A stretch of 16,714 bases of DNA from Arenicella sp. (GTDB lineage: Bacteria > Pseudomonadota > Gammaproteobacteria > Arenicellales > Arenicellaceae): NCBI GenBank assembly GCA_023299895.1, contig JALZWI010000093.1, positions 1 to 16,714 on the forward strand, written 5' to 3'. The position numbers and the translations under genes were made by a program. Shown piece by piece: positions 8,342-15,911 of the stretch. The notes beneath the pieces were generated by a model that was not told where the DNA came from, ran no database searches, and saw only the letters and a list, made by a program, of their open reading frames with translations. Numbering within the stretch: the stretch's first letter is position 1; every line of letters starts with the position of its first letter.

Positions 8342-8803
8342 ATGAAATTCAGTACAAAACAATGGCTATTACTACCCGTGTTTATTTTGATCTGTTACAC
8401 AGTTGCTTATGCTGGTGCTTTTTTTGAGCCTGGCGCATGGTATGAAGATCTGAAAAGAGCTCCGTGGAGTCCGCCAAATATTGCTTTCCCAATTGTCTGG
8501 GGAATTTTGTATTTATTTATTGCGATTTCGGGCTGGTTAATCTTCAATTATGAAATAACCAAATTAAAAGCTTTGTGGGTAATACAGCTCATATTAAATG
8601 CTGCGTGGTCATGGGTATTCTTTGGCCAACATTGGGTCGCGTTTGCCTTAATCGATTTACTTTTAATTGTGACTACAGTCAGCATATTGATTGTTTTGTG
8701 TTGGCGACACCAACTAAAAATTTCGGCTTTCTTACTGATTCCTTATCTACTCTGGCTAAGCATAGCAACCAGTTTAAATACCTATATTTTCATAGCCAAC
8801 TAG
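8342..8803 (+). CDS. tspO: TspO/MBR family tryptophan-rich sensory protein
   Basis: This 153-residue protein has five predicted membrane helices (about 8-26, 48-68, 78-95, 98-121, 128-150), the normal TspO fold and length. Family signatures are APWSPPN (40-46), FPIVWGILYLFIAISGWLI (49-67), LNAAWSWVFFGQH (85-97) and PYLLWLSIATSLN (134-146). TspO proteins are inner- or outer-membrane porphyrin-binding proteins linked to tetrapyrrole metabolism and oxygen/stress signalling; the ligand here is not known. The ATG lies 8 bp after the carbonic anhydrase stop without a clear Shine-Dalgarno. Its stop TAG (8801-8803) shares the palindrome CTAG with the stop of the convergent SPOR gene. Confidence 0.93.
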   Translation: MKFSTKQWLLLPVFILICYTVAYAGAFFEPGAWYEDLKRAPWSPPNIAFPIVWGILYLFIAISGWLIFNYEITKLKALWVIQLILNAAWSWVFFGQHWVAFALIDLLLIVTTVSILIVLCWRHQLKISAFLLIPYLLWLSIATSLNTYIFIAN

Positions 8804-9396
8804 TCGTTTTTAACCGAATAAATAAATGGCCTGACGCCCAGCTTTTGTAATTTATTTTTGGCTGTTTTTGCTTTACGACTGTCGGCATAAGGCCCTAAAC
8901 GCACCCGATAATAGGTGCCTTTGCCTTCAACTTCACGTGCTTGCGTAACCGAGGAGTAACCTTTTAATGCTAACCTTGCACGTAACTTTTCAGCATCAGC
9001 ATGCTCCCTAAATGAGGCTGCTTGCATATAATAACTCAAGTTTTCATTAGGGCGCGTGGGTATAGATTCGGGTAAATCAGCTGGCATCACTTGGTCAATG
9101 TCAGGCAAAATCTCATAAAAGTCGAATTCTTTTTCGGTACTTTTTAGTTCGATACTTTTACTCTCAATCAAGGCCGCAATTTCTGAATCTTTTTCATCCT
9201 GTTCAGATGCAGTAAATAATGCTTTTAGACCAGAACCAAAACTACTTCCTTCTTGTCTCGCTCCGTTAAATAAAGTAGCCAGCGCAATGCCCGAACATAA
9301 AATCACCAGCATTAAACCCCATGGCAACTGCTTAAGGTTACTTTTTTTGGGCTTCTTTTTAACCACTTTGGGCTTTATACGACGTGCTTGTGACAT
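8800..9396 (-). CDS. SPOR-domain membrane protein (FtsN-like)
   Basis: This 198-residue protein has a very basic cytoplasmic tail (1-24, many Lys/Arg), one membrane segment at about 26-43, a periplasmic linker with the conserved-looking stretch EKEFDFYEILPD (89-100), and a C-terminal SPOR domain at about 120-198 (YYMQAASFREHADAEKLRARL, then YYRVRLGPY). SPOR domains bind peptidoglycan stripped of stem peptides and target proteins to the septum, so a role in division is likely. Its place directly downstream of argS, 27 bp away, is the common gammaproteobacterial position of ftsN-like genes. I do not see the short FtsN essential helix clearly enough to name it ftsN. No Shine-Dalgarno is seen, so expression may depend on argS translation or transcription. 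Confidence 0.88.
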   Translation of the reverse strand: MSQARRIKPKVVKKKPKKSNLKQLPWGLMLVILCSGIALATLFNGARQEGSSFGSGLKALFTASEQDEKDSEIAALIESKSIELKSTEKEFDFYEILPDIDQVMPADLPESIPTRPNENLSYYMQAASFREHADAEKLRARLALKGYSSVTQAREVEGKGTYYRVRLGPYADSRKAKTAKNKLQKLGVRPFIYSVKND

Positions 9397-9423
9397 TTTA
9401 TTTCAGTCTATTTAAATAAGTTA

Positions 9424-11169
9424 TTACATTTTCTCAGGTGCATTTACGCCAACAATATTCAAGCCATTAAGTATCACTTGTTTTACCGACGCACACAGTG
9501 ACAGCATTGCGTTTCTTTGCTCTGTTTCAGCCTCAAGAAATTTACTGCTGTTGTAATAAGAGTGAAAAGCCGTAGCAACTTCTCTCAAAAAATATGTTAG
9601 TTGATGAGGTTCATAATCACGCGCGGCGTTTTGCACGACTTCTGGAAAGCGCTGCAAAAGTGCGAGTAGTGCATTTTCATATTCATTTTCTAACAAAGAA
9701 AAATTACTTTGTGATAAATCACCTATTTTCAAATTACGTTCTTGCGCTTGCACAAAAATGCTGCAAATTCGCGCATGAGCATATTGTACATAGTAGACGG
9801 GGTTCTCATTACTTTGCGATTTAGCTAAATTCAAATCAAAGTCCATATGCTGTTCTGACTTACGTTGAACATAGAAAAAACGTGCTGCATCTGAACCTAC
9901 TTCGTCACGTAATTCTCGTAGTTTTACGAAATCACCACTGCGAGTCGACATGGAAATTTTTTCTCCGTCGCGATACAACACTGCAAATTGCACCAACAAA
10001 ACAGTTAACTTATCTTGCTCAAGACCAAGCGCCTGCATTGCCGCTTTAACACGAGGAATGTAACCATGGTGATCTGACCCCCAGATATTAATACATTCGT
10101 CAAAACCACGATCAAGTTTGTCTTGATGATAAGCGATGTCAGAAGCAAAGTACGTTGGCTGACCGTTATCGCGTACTACTACCCGATCTTTTTCATCACC
10201 AAAATCGGTCGATTTAAACCACCATGCACCGCCCTTTTCATAAAGATGGCCTGATGCTTTAAGTTTCTCAATTGCCTCGTCTATTTTGCCCCTGTCAAAT
10301 AACGAACGCTCTGAATACCAAGTATTGTAATCTACTCCGAATCCTGTCAAATCATCTCGAATATCGGCAATAATTGAATTCAAGGCGATATCAAAAAAGA
10401 CACAAAAACCATCACTCCCTAAATTTTCTTTAGCTAAAGTAATTGTCGCATCCAAAGCAGCTTCGTCTTCTAAGCTTTCGATCGCTTGGCTTATTTCCTG
10501 GACAGTTGTTAATAGGTACTTATCACCATGCTCTAAAATAACTGTTTTAGCCATCTCAATGATATATGCGCCTTTATAACAATTATCAGGAAATTCTAAT
10601 ACTTGACCGTTTTCTTGTAAATAACGTAACCAGACACTGGTTGCCAAAATATCCATTTGGCGGCCAGCATCATTTACATAGTATTCGCTCTCAACGCTGT
10701 TACCCGCTGCACGTAACACGCGCACTAATGCATCACCATAGGCTGCACCGCGCCCATGACCGACATGCAATGGGCCTGTTGGATTAGCAGAAACAAATTC
10801 AACTAAAATTTTTGACTTAGAATTAGTCTCACCCAAACCGTATTGCTCTGTTTCGCTAAAGATAGTATCAAGTACAGCATAACGCGCATTTTGAGCCACA
10901 AATACGTTAATAAACCCCGGCCCAGCGATATTAATGTTAGTAACTAAGTCATCTTGAGGTAGCGCTGCAATAATTTTTTCAGCAAGTTCGCGAGGATTAA
11001 AGCCTGCAGCTTTAGCTAGAGTCATTGCAACATTGGTCGCAAAGTCACCATGCTCTTTTTGTCGGGTGCGCTCAAACATCAAACGAACCTCATGATCGGC
11101 AGGAATAATCGAGTCAGATTTTAGTTGTTCAATGGCCTGCATAAACAGACTGTGTAATTGTTCTTTCAA
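9424..11169 (-). CDS. argS: Arginyl-tRNA synthetase
   Basis: A 581-residue class I synthetase that charges tRNA-Arg in the cytoplasm. The N-terminal Add-1 domain (about 1-110) contains HGDFATNVAM and IAGPGFINVF. The catalytic domain has FVSANPTGPLHVGHGRG (125-141) with the HIGH-type motif HVGHG, FASDIAYH (341-348) and WGSDHHGYIPR (363-373). The KMSKS position reads ISMSTRSG, the usual degenerate form in many arginyl enzymes. The C-terminal DALR anticodon-binding domain starts near PVYYVQYAHARI (457) and runs to the end. The start is TTG at 11169, chosen because MKEQLHSLFMQAIEQL matches the N-terminus of relatives; the next ATG is nine codons in. A weak AGAGA precedes it. The gap to priA upstream is 120 bp. 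Confidence 0.97.
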   Translation of the reverse strand: MKEQLHSLFMQAIEQLKSDSIIPADHEVRLMFERTRQKEHGDFATNVAMTLAKAAGFNPRELAEKIIAALPQDDLVTNINIAGPGFINVFVAQNARYAVLDTIFSETEQYGLGETNSKSKILVEFVSANPTGPLHVGHGRGAAYGDALVRVLRAAGNSVESEYYVNDAGRQMDILATSVWLRYLQENGQVLEFPDNCYKGAYIIEMAKTVILEHGDKYLLTTVQEISQAIESLEDEAALDATITLAKENLGSDGFCVFFDIALNSIIADIRDDLTGFGVDYNTWYSERSLFDRGKIDEAIEKLKASGHLYEKGGAWWFKSTDFGDEKDRVVVRDNGQPTYFASDIAYHQDKLDRGFDECINIWGSDHHGYIPRVKAAMQALGLEQDKLTVLLVQFAVLYRDGEKISMSTRSGDFVKLRELRDEVGSDAARFFYVQRKSEQHMDFDLNLAKSQSNENPVYYVQYAHARICSIFVQAQERNLKIGDLSQSNFSLLENEYENALLALLQRFPEVVQNAARDYEPHQLTYFLREVATAFHSYYNSSKFLEAETEQRNAMLSLCASVKQVILNGLNIVGVNAPEKM

Positions 11170-11289
11170 GGACTTTTCTCTAATTCTTGTTTGGAGTAAT
11201 AACGTTTTAGTATTACGACTTCTAAATAGTGAGCAGATTTTACCGCTTTCTGTGGCAGCGCGATAGCTAAGCTAAGCAATGATTTTCTG

Positions 11290-13572
11290 TTAAAATAAAT
11301 TATGAGGGTCGATATCTAAATACCAGCGGGTACTTGATGCCAATTTGCGCGCTTCTTTGTCATTTTCTAACAATTGCAACCATTGTGACAGGCATACATT
11401 AAGTGCCGAACGCTGGCTCGAGCATAACAACAGTTGCGCTCTAAACCTGCCTGCTCGGCGCTCCATTGGAGCTGGAATAACATCCATAATTCGCACGCCA
11501 TCAATTGGCTTAATGTCATGCTTTGCTCGTCGTAAAAATTGTAGAGCTTTAGCTTGATGAGTAGACTCTGCATGCAATAAAGCGAAATATCCGAATGGAG
11601 GGAAGTTCACCGCTTTTCGCTCGTTTAATAGCTCTTGTGCAAAGCCATCAAAATCATGACTTGCGATTCGTTCAAAAAACGGATGTTCAGGAAACGCCGT
11701 TTGAATCAATACACGGCCCACTTGCTCACGGCGACCGGCTCGACCAGCAACTTGTAAGACTTGGTGAAACAAGCTCTCAGTCGCACGAAAATCAGTACTA
11801 TAGAGTCCTTGGTCGGTATTTAATATGCCGACTAATGAAACGTCAGGAAAGTCATGCCCTTTGGTCAGTAATTGGGTGCCAAGTAAAATATCGGCATCGC
11901 CGTTGCGCGCTTGTGTCAACAGCTCATCCAATTCACCTTTACGACTGGTGCTATCGCGATCTATGCGCAAGATCTTAGCATTAGGGAACCGTTGCTCAAG
12001 AGCTTCTTCAACACGTTGAGTGCCTTCACCGATTTCGGCCATCGCTTGTCCATGGCATTGCTTACACTGCTTTGGCACTAAACCTTCGTAACCGCAATGA
12101 TGACAGCGCACGCGATTTGCGCGTCTGTGTAGAGTTAAACTTGAATCACATCGGAGGCAGTTAACACTTTTTCGGCAATCAGTACAAAACAAAACAGGTG
12201 CGTAGCCTCGTCGGTTTAAGAACAATACTGTTTGCTTACCCACATCTAGACACTCTTGAATCGCCTGTAACATTGGCAAACTCAGGCCATCTTCAGTTGA
12301 ACTCGTATTGAGATCTAACAATGCGATTTGAGGCAAGGCGACGTTTGTTGCACGTTGCGTTAACTGTAAAAGTCGGTATCTACCTGACCTAGCATTGGCA
12401 TAGCTCTCTAATGATGGCGTAGCTGAGCCAAGCACAATCGGAATCCCGTGCTGCTTAGCACGATAAATTGCCACATCACGTGCATGATAACGAACCCCGT
12501 CTTGCTGCTTAAATGAGGCATCGTGTTCTTCATCAACAACTATTAGCCCTAGGTTAGCGCACGACGTAAACACAGCTGAGCGCGTACCTAAAATGATTTT
12601 AGCGTTACCCTCACGAGCATGCCACCAGGCCATATGACGTTCTGTTTTATTAAGACCAGAATGCATGATCGCTAATGGCACATCAAAACGGCTGTTGATC
12701 CGATTAATTAACTGTGGAGTTAAACCAATTTCTGGCACTAAGATTAACACTTGTTGCCCAGCATTAATCACGTGCGCAATGGCCTCAAAATATACTTCCG
12801 TTTTACCGCTACTCGTCACGCCATGCAGTAAAGAACAAGAAAAAGTGTTGGAATCCACGCTTTGCTTAACAGAGTCAACTGCGTCTTTCTGCTGCTCGTT
12901 AAGCTGCTTTGCGTCTAGCGCATGATAATTCTTTTGATCATTAGTAATGCTGGTAGATTTTAATTCCGGTTGAGATTCGCGAGTTTCCAACCAGCCCTTT
13001 TTTACTAATGTGCCAACAGCTTGTCGCCAACCCGATGATTGTTCTTTAAACTCATCCGAGTTCAAAGAACCTTTCTTTACTAAAAGCTTAATAATTGCAA
13101 GCTGTAAAGGTGCCCTCGACAAGTCATCGATATCAGCACTTCGTCCGTGGTCTGACAAGCGCCAGGTTTTCTGCGTTTTAGGTTTAAGCTCATGGCCCTG
13201 CCTTAAATTAACAGGCATTGCCGCCGCAAAAACCTCCCCAATTGGCGCGAGATAATAGTGAGAGATCCAAACCAACGTTGACCATAATGGCGGCTCAAAA
13301 ATAGCTTGACTGTCAATAACTTCTTCAGCGTATTTTAATCTATCACGCGTATAGCTAGACTCGGGCTTTATTTTATAAATAACCCCAACCAACTGCCGAC
13401 TACCGAACGGTACTTTTATGCGCCCACCCTGACATGCTGATGAGCTATCGATAGGCAACAAAAAGTCAAAACAACGGCGTAACGGTAAAGACACTGCAAC
13501 TTCGACAATATCAGCGCTTAGCGCGCTTATTTGCTCGTTTTGCTGATCTTTTAATTTTTCGTCAATAGACAC
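11290..13572 (-). CDS. priA: Primosomal replication-restart helicase PriA
   Basis: A 760-residue superfamily 2 helicase that recognises abandoned forks and reloads the replisome. In order: a 3'-OH/DNA-binding domain (about 20-125, VSLPLRRCFDFLLP, GRIKVPFGSRQ), a winged-helix region (about 150-200), helicase lobe 1 with Walker A GVTSSGKT (251-258), DEEH (347-350) and GSATPSLES (382-390), a zinc module with eight cysteines in four CxxC pairs (463/466, 472/475, 490/493, 503/506), helicase lobe 2 with LGTQLLTKGHDFP (564-576) and QVAGRAGR (607-614), and the C-terminal domain. It is about 30 residues longer than the E. coli protein; about 20 extra are at the N-terminus, before IVEVAVSLP. The start is GTG at 13572, the only plausible initiator before that conserved strand, with no visible Shine-Dalgarno. 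argS lies downstream on the same strand. Confidence 0.97.
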   Translation of the reverse strand: MSIDEKLKDQQNEQISALSADIVEVAVSLPLRRCFDFLLPIDSSSACQGGRIKVPFGSRQLVGVIYKIKPESSYTRDRLKYAEEVIDSQAIFEPPLWSTLVWISHYYLAPIGEVFAAAMPVNLRQGHELKPKTQKTWRLSDHGRSADIDDLSRAPLQLAIIKLLVKKGSLNSDEFKEQSSGWRQAVGTLVKKGWLETRESQPELKSTSITNDQKNYHALDAKQLNEQQKDAVDSVKQSVDSNTFSCSLLHGVTSSGKTEVYFEAIAHVINAGQQVLILVPEIGLTPQLINRINSRFDVPLAIMHSGLNKTERHMAWWHAREGNAKIILGTRSAVFTSCANLGLIVVDEEHDASFKQQDGVRYHARDVAIYRAKQHGIPIVLGSATPSLESYANARSGRYRLLQLTQRATNVALPQIALLDLNTSSTEDGLSLPMLQAIQECLDVGKQTVLFLNRRGYAPVLFCTDCRKSVNCLRCDSSLTLHRRANRVRCHHCGYEGLVPKQCKQCHGQAMAEIGEGTQRVEEALEQRFPNAKILRIDRDSTSRKGELDELLTQARNGDADILLGTQLLTKGHDFPDVSLVGILNTDQGLYSTDFRATESLFHQVLQVAGRAGRREQVGRVLIQTAFPEHPFFERIASHDFDGFAQELLNERKAVNFPPFGYFALLHAESTHQAKALQFLRRAKHDIKPIDGVRIMDVIPAPMERRAGRFRAQLLLCSSQRSALNVCLSQWLQLLENDKEARKLASSTRWYLDIDPHNLF

Positions 13573-13600
13573 AGATATAGAAACACTAATTTGGTTAAAT

Positions 13601-13617
13601 TGCCCTGATTCGGGGCA
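13601..13617 (-). promoter_or_regulatory. Hairpin in the presumed priA 5' leader
   Basis: TGCCCTGATTCGGGGCA can fold into a seven-pair stem (one G-T pair) with an ATT loop, 28 bp upstream of the priA GTG. On the plus strand it is followed by TTTT and resembles a short intrinsic terminator, but nothing is known to be transcribed into it from that side. On the minus strand it would lie in the priA leader. Role uncertain. Confidence 0.4.
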
Positions 13618-13624
13618 TTTTGCC

Positions 13625-13633
13625 TGTGGATAA
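13625..13633 (-). promoter_or_regulatory. Perfect DnaA box
   Basis: TGTGGATAA on the plus strand is TTATCCACA on the minus strand, an exact match to the consensus strong DnaA box of E. coli. It lies 52 bp upstream of the priA start, directly beyond the hairpin. A weaker TGTTAATAA (13637-13645, two mismatches, same orientation) begins 12 bp later. DnaA binding here is inferred. Confidence 0.5.
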
Positions 13634-13811
13634 CTTTGTTAATAACATCTGATTGCTATGAAATATAGGATTAATGATTTGTCCAGCATTATTTCAACCT
13701 TCTTAATAAAAAATTTATTTTTATATTTAAATCAGTAAGTTACGGAACTTTAAAAACTATTCTTAATAATTTTTAAAAATAATATTACAAAGTTCTTGAC
13801 ACGAAAAATAT

Positions 13812-13820
13812 TGTGTATAA
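13812..13820 (-). promoter_or_regulatory. Second DnaA-type box
   Basis: TGTGTATAA corresponds to TTATACACA, a known functional DnaA-box variant found in E. coli oriC, in the same orientation as the perfect box 187 bp away. It follows TTGACA at 13796-13801 and includes most of a TATAAC that could be a -10 element, so it may equally be part of a promoter. Confidence 0.35.
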
Positions 13821-13863
13821 CTCATGACGTTGAAGAATTACTCAAAATTCATAGTTTCAAAAA

Positions 13864-13909
13864 ATTCAACAAGTTAGCGCCTGTTATTGGCAGAATCATT
13901 CAACAAGTT
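13864..13909 (+). repeat. 12-bp direct repeat, two copies
   Basis: ATTCAACAAGTT occurs at 13864-13875 and again at 13898-13909, 34 bp apart start to start. It is followed by AGCG in the first copy and CAGC in the second. It lies between the candidate plus-strand promoter and the methyltransferase gene. It could be a pair of protein-binding sites or chance in AT-rich DNA. Confidence 0.4.
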
Positions 13910-14099
13910 CAGCTATAAAGCACTTCCAGACATTATACTTTGCTAGGTAAAATTAAACGATTAATTATACTGATCAAATCAATCTTCATGAATTTCAAGC
14001 TCTGCTGCTAACTAGATTCACTACTCCAGCATAGCCATTTCAGATACACTCCACATCTAATTTACCTAGTCGAAAATTAGACTCAAAAATAATCACAAA

Positions 14100-14906
14100 A
14101 TGGCAAAAAAATTAACTGCTAAAACATCCGATAAGTACCAACTTTATCAGCAAGCTGTGCAATCAGCAGAACAAGATGTTGAGTTTTTATTTAGTACTTA
14201 TAAAGATTTACGCAATAAACAGCCTCGACATTTTCGTGAAGATTTTTGTGGTACATGTTTGCTGTCTGCAAATTGGGTAAAGCTCAACGATGACTTTACC
14301 GTTGAAGCCTATGATATAGATCCAGAACCACTAAAGTGGGGCTACAAAAATAATTTGTTACCACTCGGCGACGCTATAAACAGAGTCACACAGTATCAAC
14401 AAGATGCGCGAGATCCAAGCAAACAATCACCTGATATTCGTTGCGCTCAAAATTTTTCGTATTGGATATTTAAAACTAGAGCACAAATGCTCGGCTATTT
14501 TACCGGGGTTTATAAAGATCTTGCTGAAGATGGTATTTTTGTGATTGATTTACATGGTGGCCCTGAGAGCATTCAAGAGCTTGAAGAAGAAACCGAAATG
14601 AATGACGGCAGCTTTACTTATGTTTGGGATCAAGACAGCATTAACCATATTACTGGAGAAGCAAGACTACATATTCACTTTCGTTTTCCCGATGGCAGTG
14701 AAATGACGAATGCTTTTACCTATGATTGGCGGCAATGGGGTTTACCAGAACTAAAAGAGATTTTGCTTGATGCAGGCTTTAAAGTAGTTGATTGTTATTG
14801 GGAAGGCACTGATGAGGACGGCGAAAGTGGTAACGGTGAATTCACTCCAACAATTCAAGGGGAAGCCTGTTTATCTTATGTCGCTTATTTAGTAGCACAA
14901 AAATAG
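14100..14906 (+). CDS. Class I SAM-dependent methyltransferase, substrate unknown
   Basis: A 268-residue cytoplasmic protein. After a helical N-terminus, residues 44-60 read HFREDFCGTCLLSANWV, a glycine-poor version of methyltransferase motif I (DFCGTC at 48-53). YDIDPEPLKWGYKNN at 71-85 supplies the acidic residue expected to bind the SAM ribose. A strand GIFVIDLHGG (145-154) fits motif III/IV. The C-terminal half has YVWDQDSINHITGEARLHI and FTYDWRQWGLPELKEILLDAGF, the usual strand and helix before the last hairpin. The family is known to me only as uncharacterised methyltransferases; small molecule, lipid or protein substrates are all possible. The ATG is preceded by A-rich sequence without a Shine-Dalgarno. 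Its own transcript would start in the gene-free region upstream. Confidence 0.85.
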   Translation: MAKKLTAKTSDKYQLYQQAVQSAEQDVEFLFSTYKDLRNKQPRHFREDFCGTCLLSANWVKLNDDFTVEAYDIDPEPLKWGYKNNLLPLGDAINRVTQYQQDARDPSKQSPDIRCAQNFSYWIFKTRAQMLGYFTGVYKDLAEDGIFVIDLHGGPESIQELEEETEMNDGSFTYVWDQDSINHITGEARLHIHFRFPDGSEMTNAFTYDWRQWGLPELKEILLDAGFKVVDCYWEGTDEDGESGNGEFTPTIQGEACLSYVAYLVAQK

Positions 14907-14931
14907 CCTTAGTGTATAAAAAAATAGCGGC

Positions 14932-14959
14932 TTGATTTAAACCAAAAGATAAATATTAT
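14932..14959 (+). promoter_or_regulatory. Candidate promoter placing the transcript start at the ATG
   Basis: TTGATT (14932-14937), a 16-bp spacer and TATTAT (14954-14959). The -10 box ends 6 bp before the ATG at 14966, so transcription would begin at or next to the start codon, giving a leaderless message. The absence of any Shine-Dalgarno before this gene fits. Confidence 0.35.
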
Positions 14960-14965
14960 TATCCT

Positions 14966-15787
14966 ATGATTAACTATATTCTTATATTGATAGCTTTATT
15001 AGTACTACTTTACATTGCCCGAAAGCCTCGCACAGCCCCAGATCGTCAAGGCTCAAAATTTAATGACTCTAACGAAACACCATACCCTCAAGAAGACCAA
15101 GCGCAAAAAGAATTAACCGTAGCTAGCTACAACGTGCAAACTGGCAAAAGCCTTGAGGGAGTGCGTGACATAAGCCGAGCGGCAGCTGTTTTGGCGGAGG
15201 TTGATCTAGTCGGTGTCCAGGAAGTTTACGCACCTAGTTGGACAAACAAATTTGGTTTTGGTCTAAGCCAAACTGAAGCACTAGCAAAAAAAACTAACTT
15301 CGCTTGGCTTTTTTGCCCTACTCGATTTAGGTGGTTTCGAGAAAATCGTGGTAATGCCATTTTGAGTAAATTGCCAATAACATCGTGGCAGACAACTATG
15401 CTCTCTGACCAATCCGGTTTCAGTTTTCGCAATATGACGGTGGCGCAATTTCTGTGGCAAGATCAAGATTGTTATTTCATCAATACACATTTACATACTA
15501 GAGCTGGCAAGCTTGAACAGCTACAAGAAGTACTTAAAGAATTTGATAAATACCAAAATGCAATCTTAGTTGGAGATTTTAATAGCACACCGGACACTCT
15601 ACTATTAAAAAATTATTTGGCGTCAAACGATGCAACGGATGCGATATTTCAAAGTAATATTGATGATCAAGATCCACAAAGAATCGATTGGATTATCACC
15701 AAAGGCTGGGAAATTAAATCTGGAAGAAAGATAGACAAAGGTATATCCGATCACCCTTACTATGAAATCAGCCTTGAACTTATTTAA
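14966..15787 (+). CDS. Membrane-anchored endonuclease/exonuclease/phosphatase family protein
   Basis: This 273-residue protein has one N-terminal membrane helix (about 3-17) and a polar linker to about 48. The DNase I-like fold follows, with every catalytic element visible: N56 in ASYNVQTGK, E86 in VGVQEV, an RGNAILSKLPI strand at 128-138, H175 in INTHLHTRAGK, D204/N206 in VGDFNSTP, RIDWIIT at 239-245 and D262/H263 in ISDHPYY. The set predicts an active Mg2+-dependent phosphodiesterase or phosphomonoesterase. The family includes nucleases, sphingomyelinases and inositol phosphatases, and the membrane anchor favours an extracytoplasmic or membrane-proximal substrate; the actual substrate is unknown. 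The gap to the methyltransferase is 59 bp. Confidence 0.9.
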   Translation: MINYILILIALLVLLYIARKPRTAPDRQGSKFNDSNETPYPQEDQAQKELTVASYNVQTGKSLEGVRDISRAAAVLAEVDLVGVQEVYAPSWTNKFGFGLSQTEALAKKTNFAWLFCPTRFRWFRENRGNAILSKLPITSWQTTMLSDQSGFSFRNMTVAQFLWQDQDCYFINTHLHTRAGKLEQLQEVLKEFDKYQNAILVGDFNSTPDTLLLKNYLASNDATDAIFQSNIDDQDPQRIDWIITKGWEIKSGRKIDKGISDHPYYEISLELI

Positions 15788-15855
15788 CCTTGTTTAATAC
15801 TTTATCCTTGCAAAATCAGACATAGAAGGCTTAAATGGTTTTCCGATGTTTCGTG

Positions 15856-15885
15856 TTGGGGCTCGGGTAATTAAAACACTAAAAT
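15856..15885 (+). promoter_or_regulatory. Candidate mscL promoter
   Basis: TTGGGG (15856-15861), an 18-bp spacer and TAAAAT (15880-15885, five of six). The start point would be near 15892, leaving a short leader that contains GGGAG (15900-15904) 7 nt before the mscL ATG. The -35 match is weak. Confidence 0.3.
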
Positions 15886-15911
15886 AAAATAAACTAAACG
15901 GGAGCTTTACT

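Larger units (their letters stand above)
13573..14099 (+). other. 527-bp gene-free region between divergent priA and the methyltransferase
   Basis: No convincing open frame in either direction. From priA outward it holds a G+C-rich hairpin (13601-13617), a perfect DnaA box (13625-13633), a segment at about 13690-13800 that I hand-count at roughly 16% G+C, a TTGACA (13796-13801) followed by a second DnaA-type box (13812-13820), a 12-bp direct repeat (13864-13875 and 13898-13909), and an imperfect inverted repeat (CTAGGTAAAATT at 13943-13954 against AATTTACCTAG at 14059-14069). TATAAC at 13816-13821 could be a -10 box, but its spacing from TTGACA is only 14 bp. The region must contain both divergent promoters, and a small RNA or replication-related role is possible. 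I found no tRNA-like or rRNA-like sequence. Confidence 0.6.

Noticed and set aside
9931..9970. Missing KMSKS in argS as an unusual feature
   Set aside because: Many arginyl-tRNA synthetases have a degenerate KMSKS; the MSTRSG form is ordinary.
11345..13255. Several plus-strand frames across priA
   Set aside because: All lie antisense to conserved PriA motifs, are Cys/Ser/His-rich as typical shadow frames, and have no ribosome binding sites.
13573..14099. Calling the gene-free region a chromosomal origin
   Set aside because: There are too few DnaA boxes, a single GATC, and none of the usual origin neighbours in view. I kept it as a finding only.
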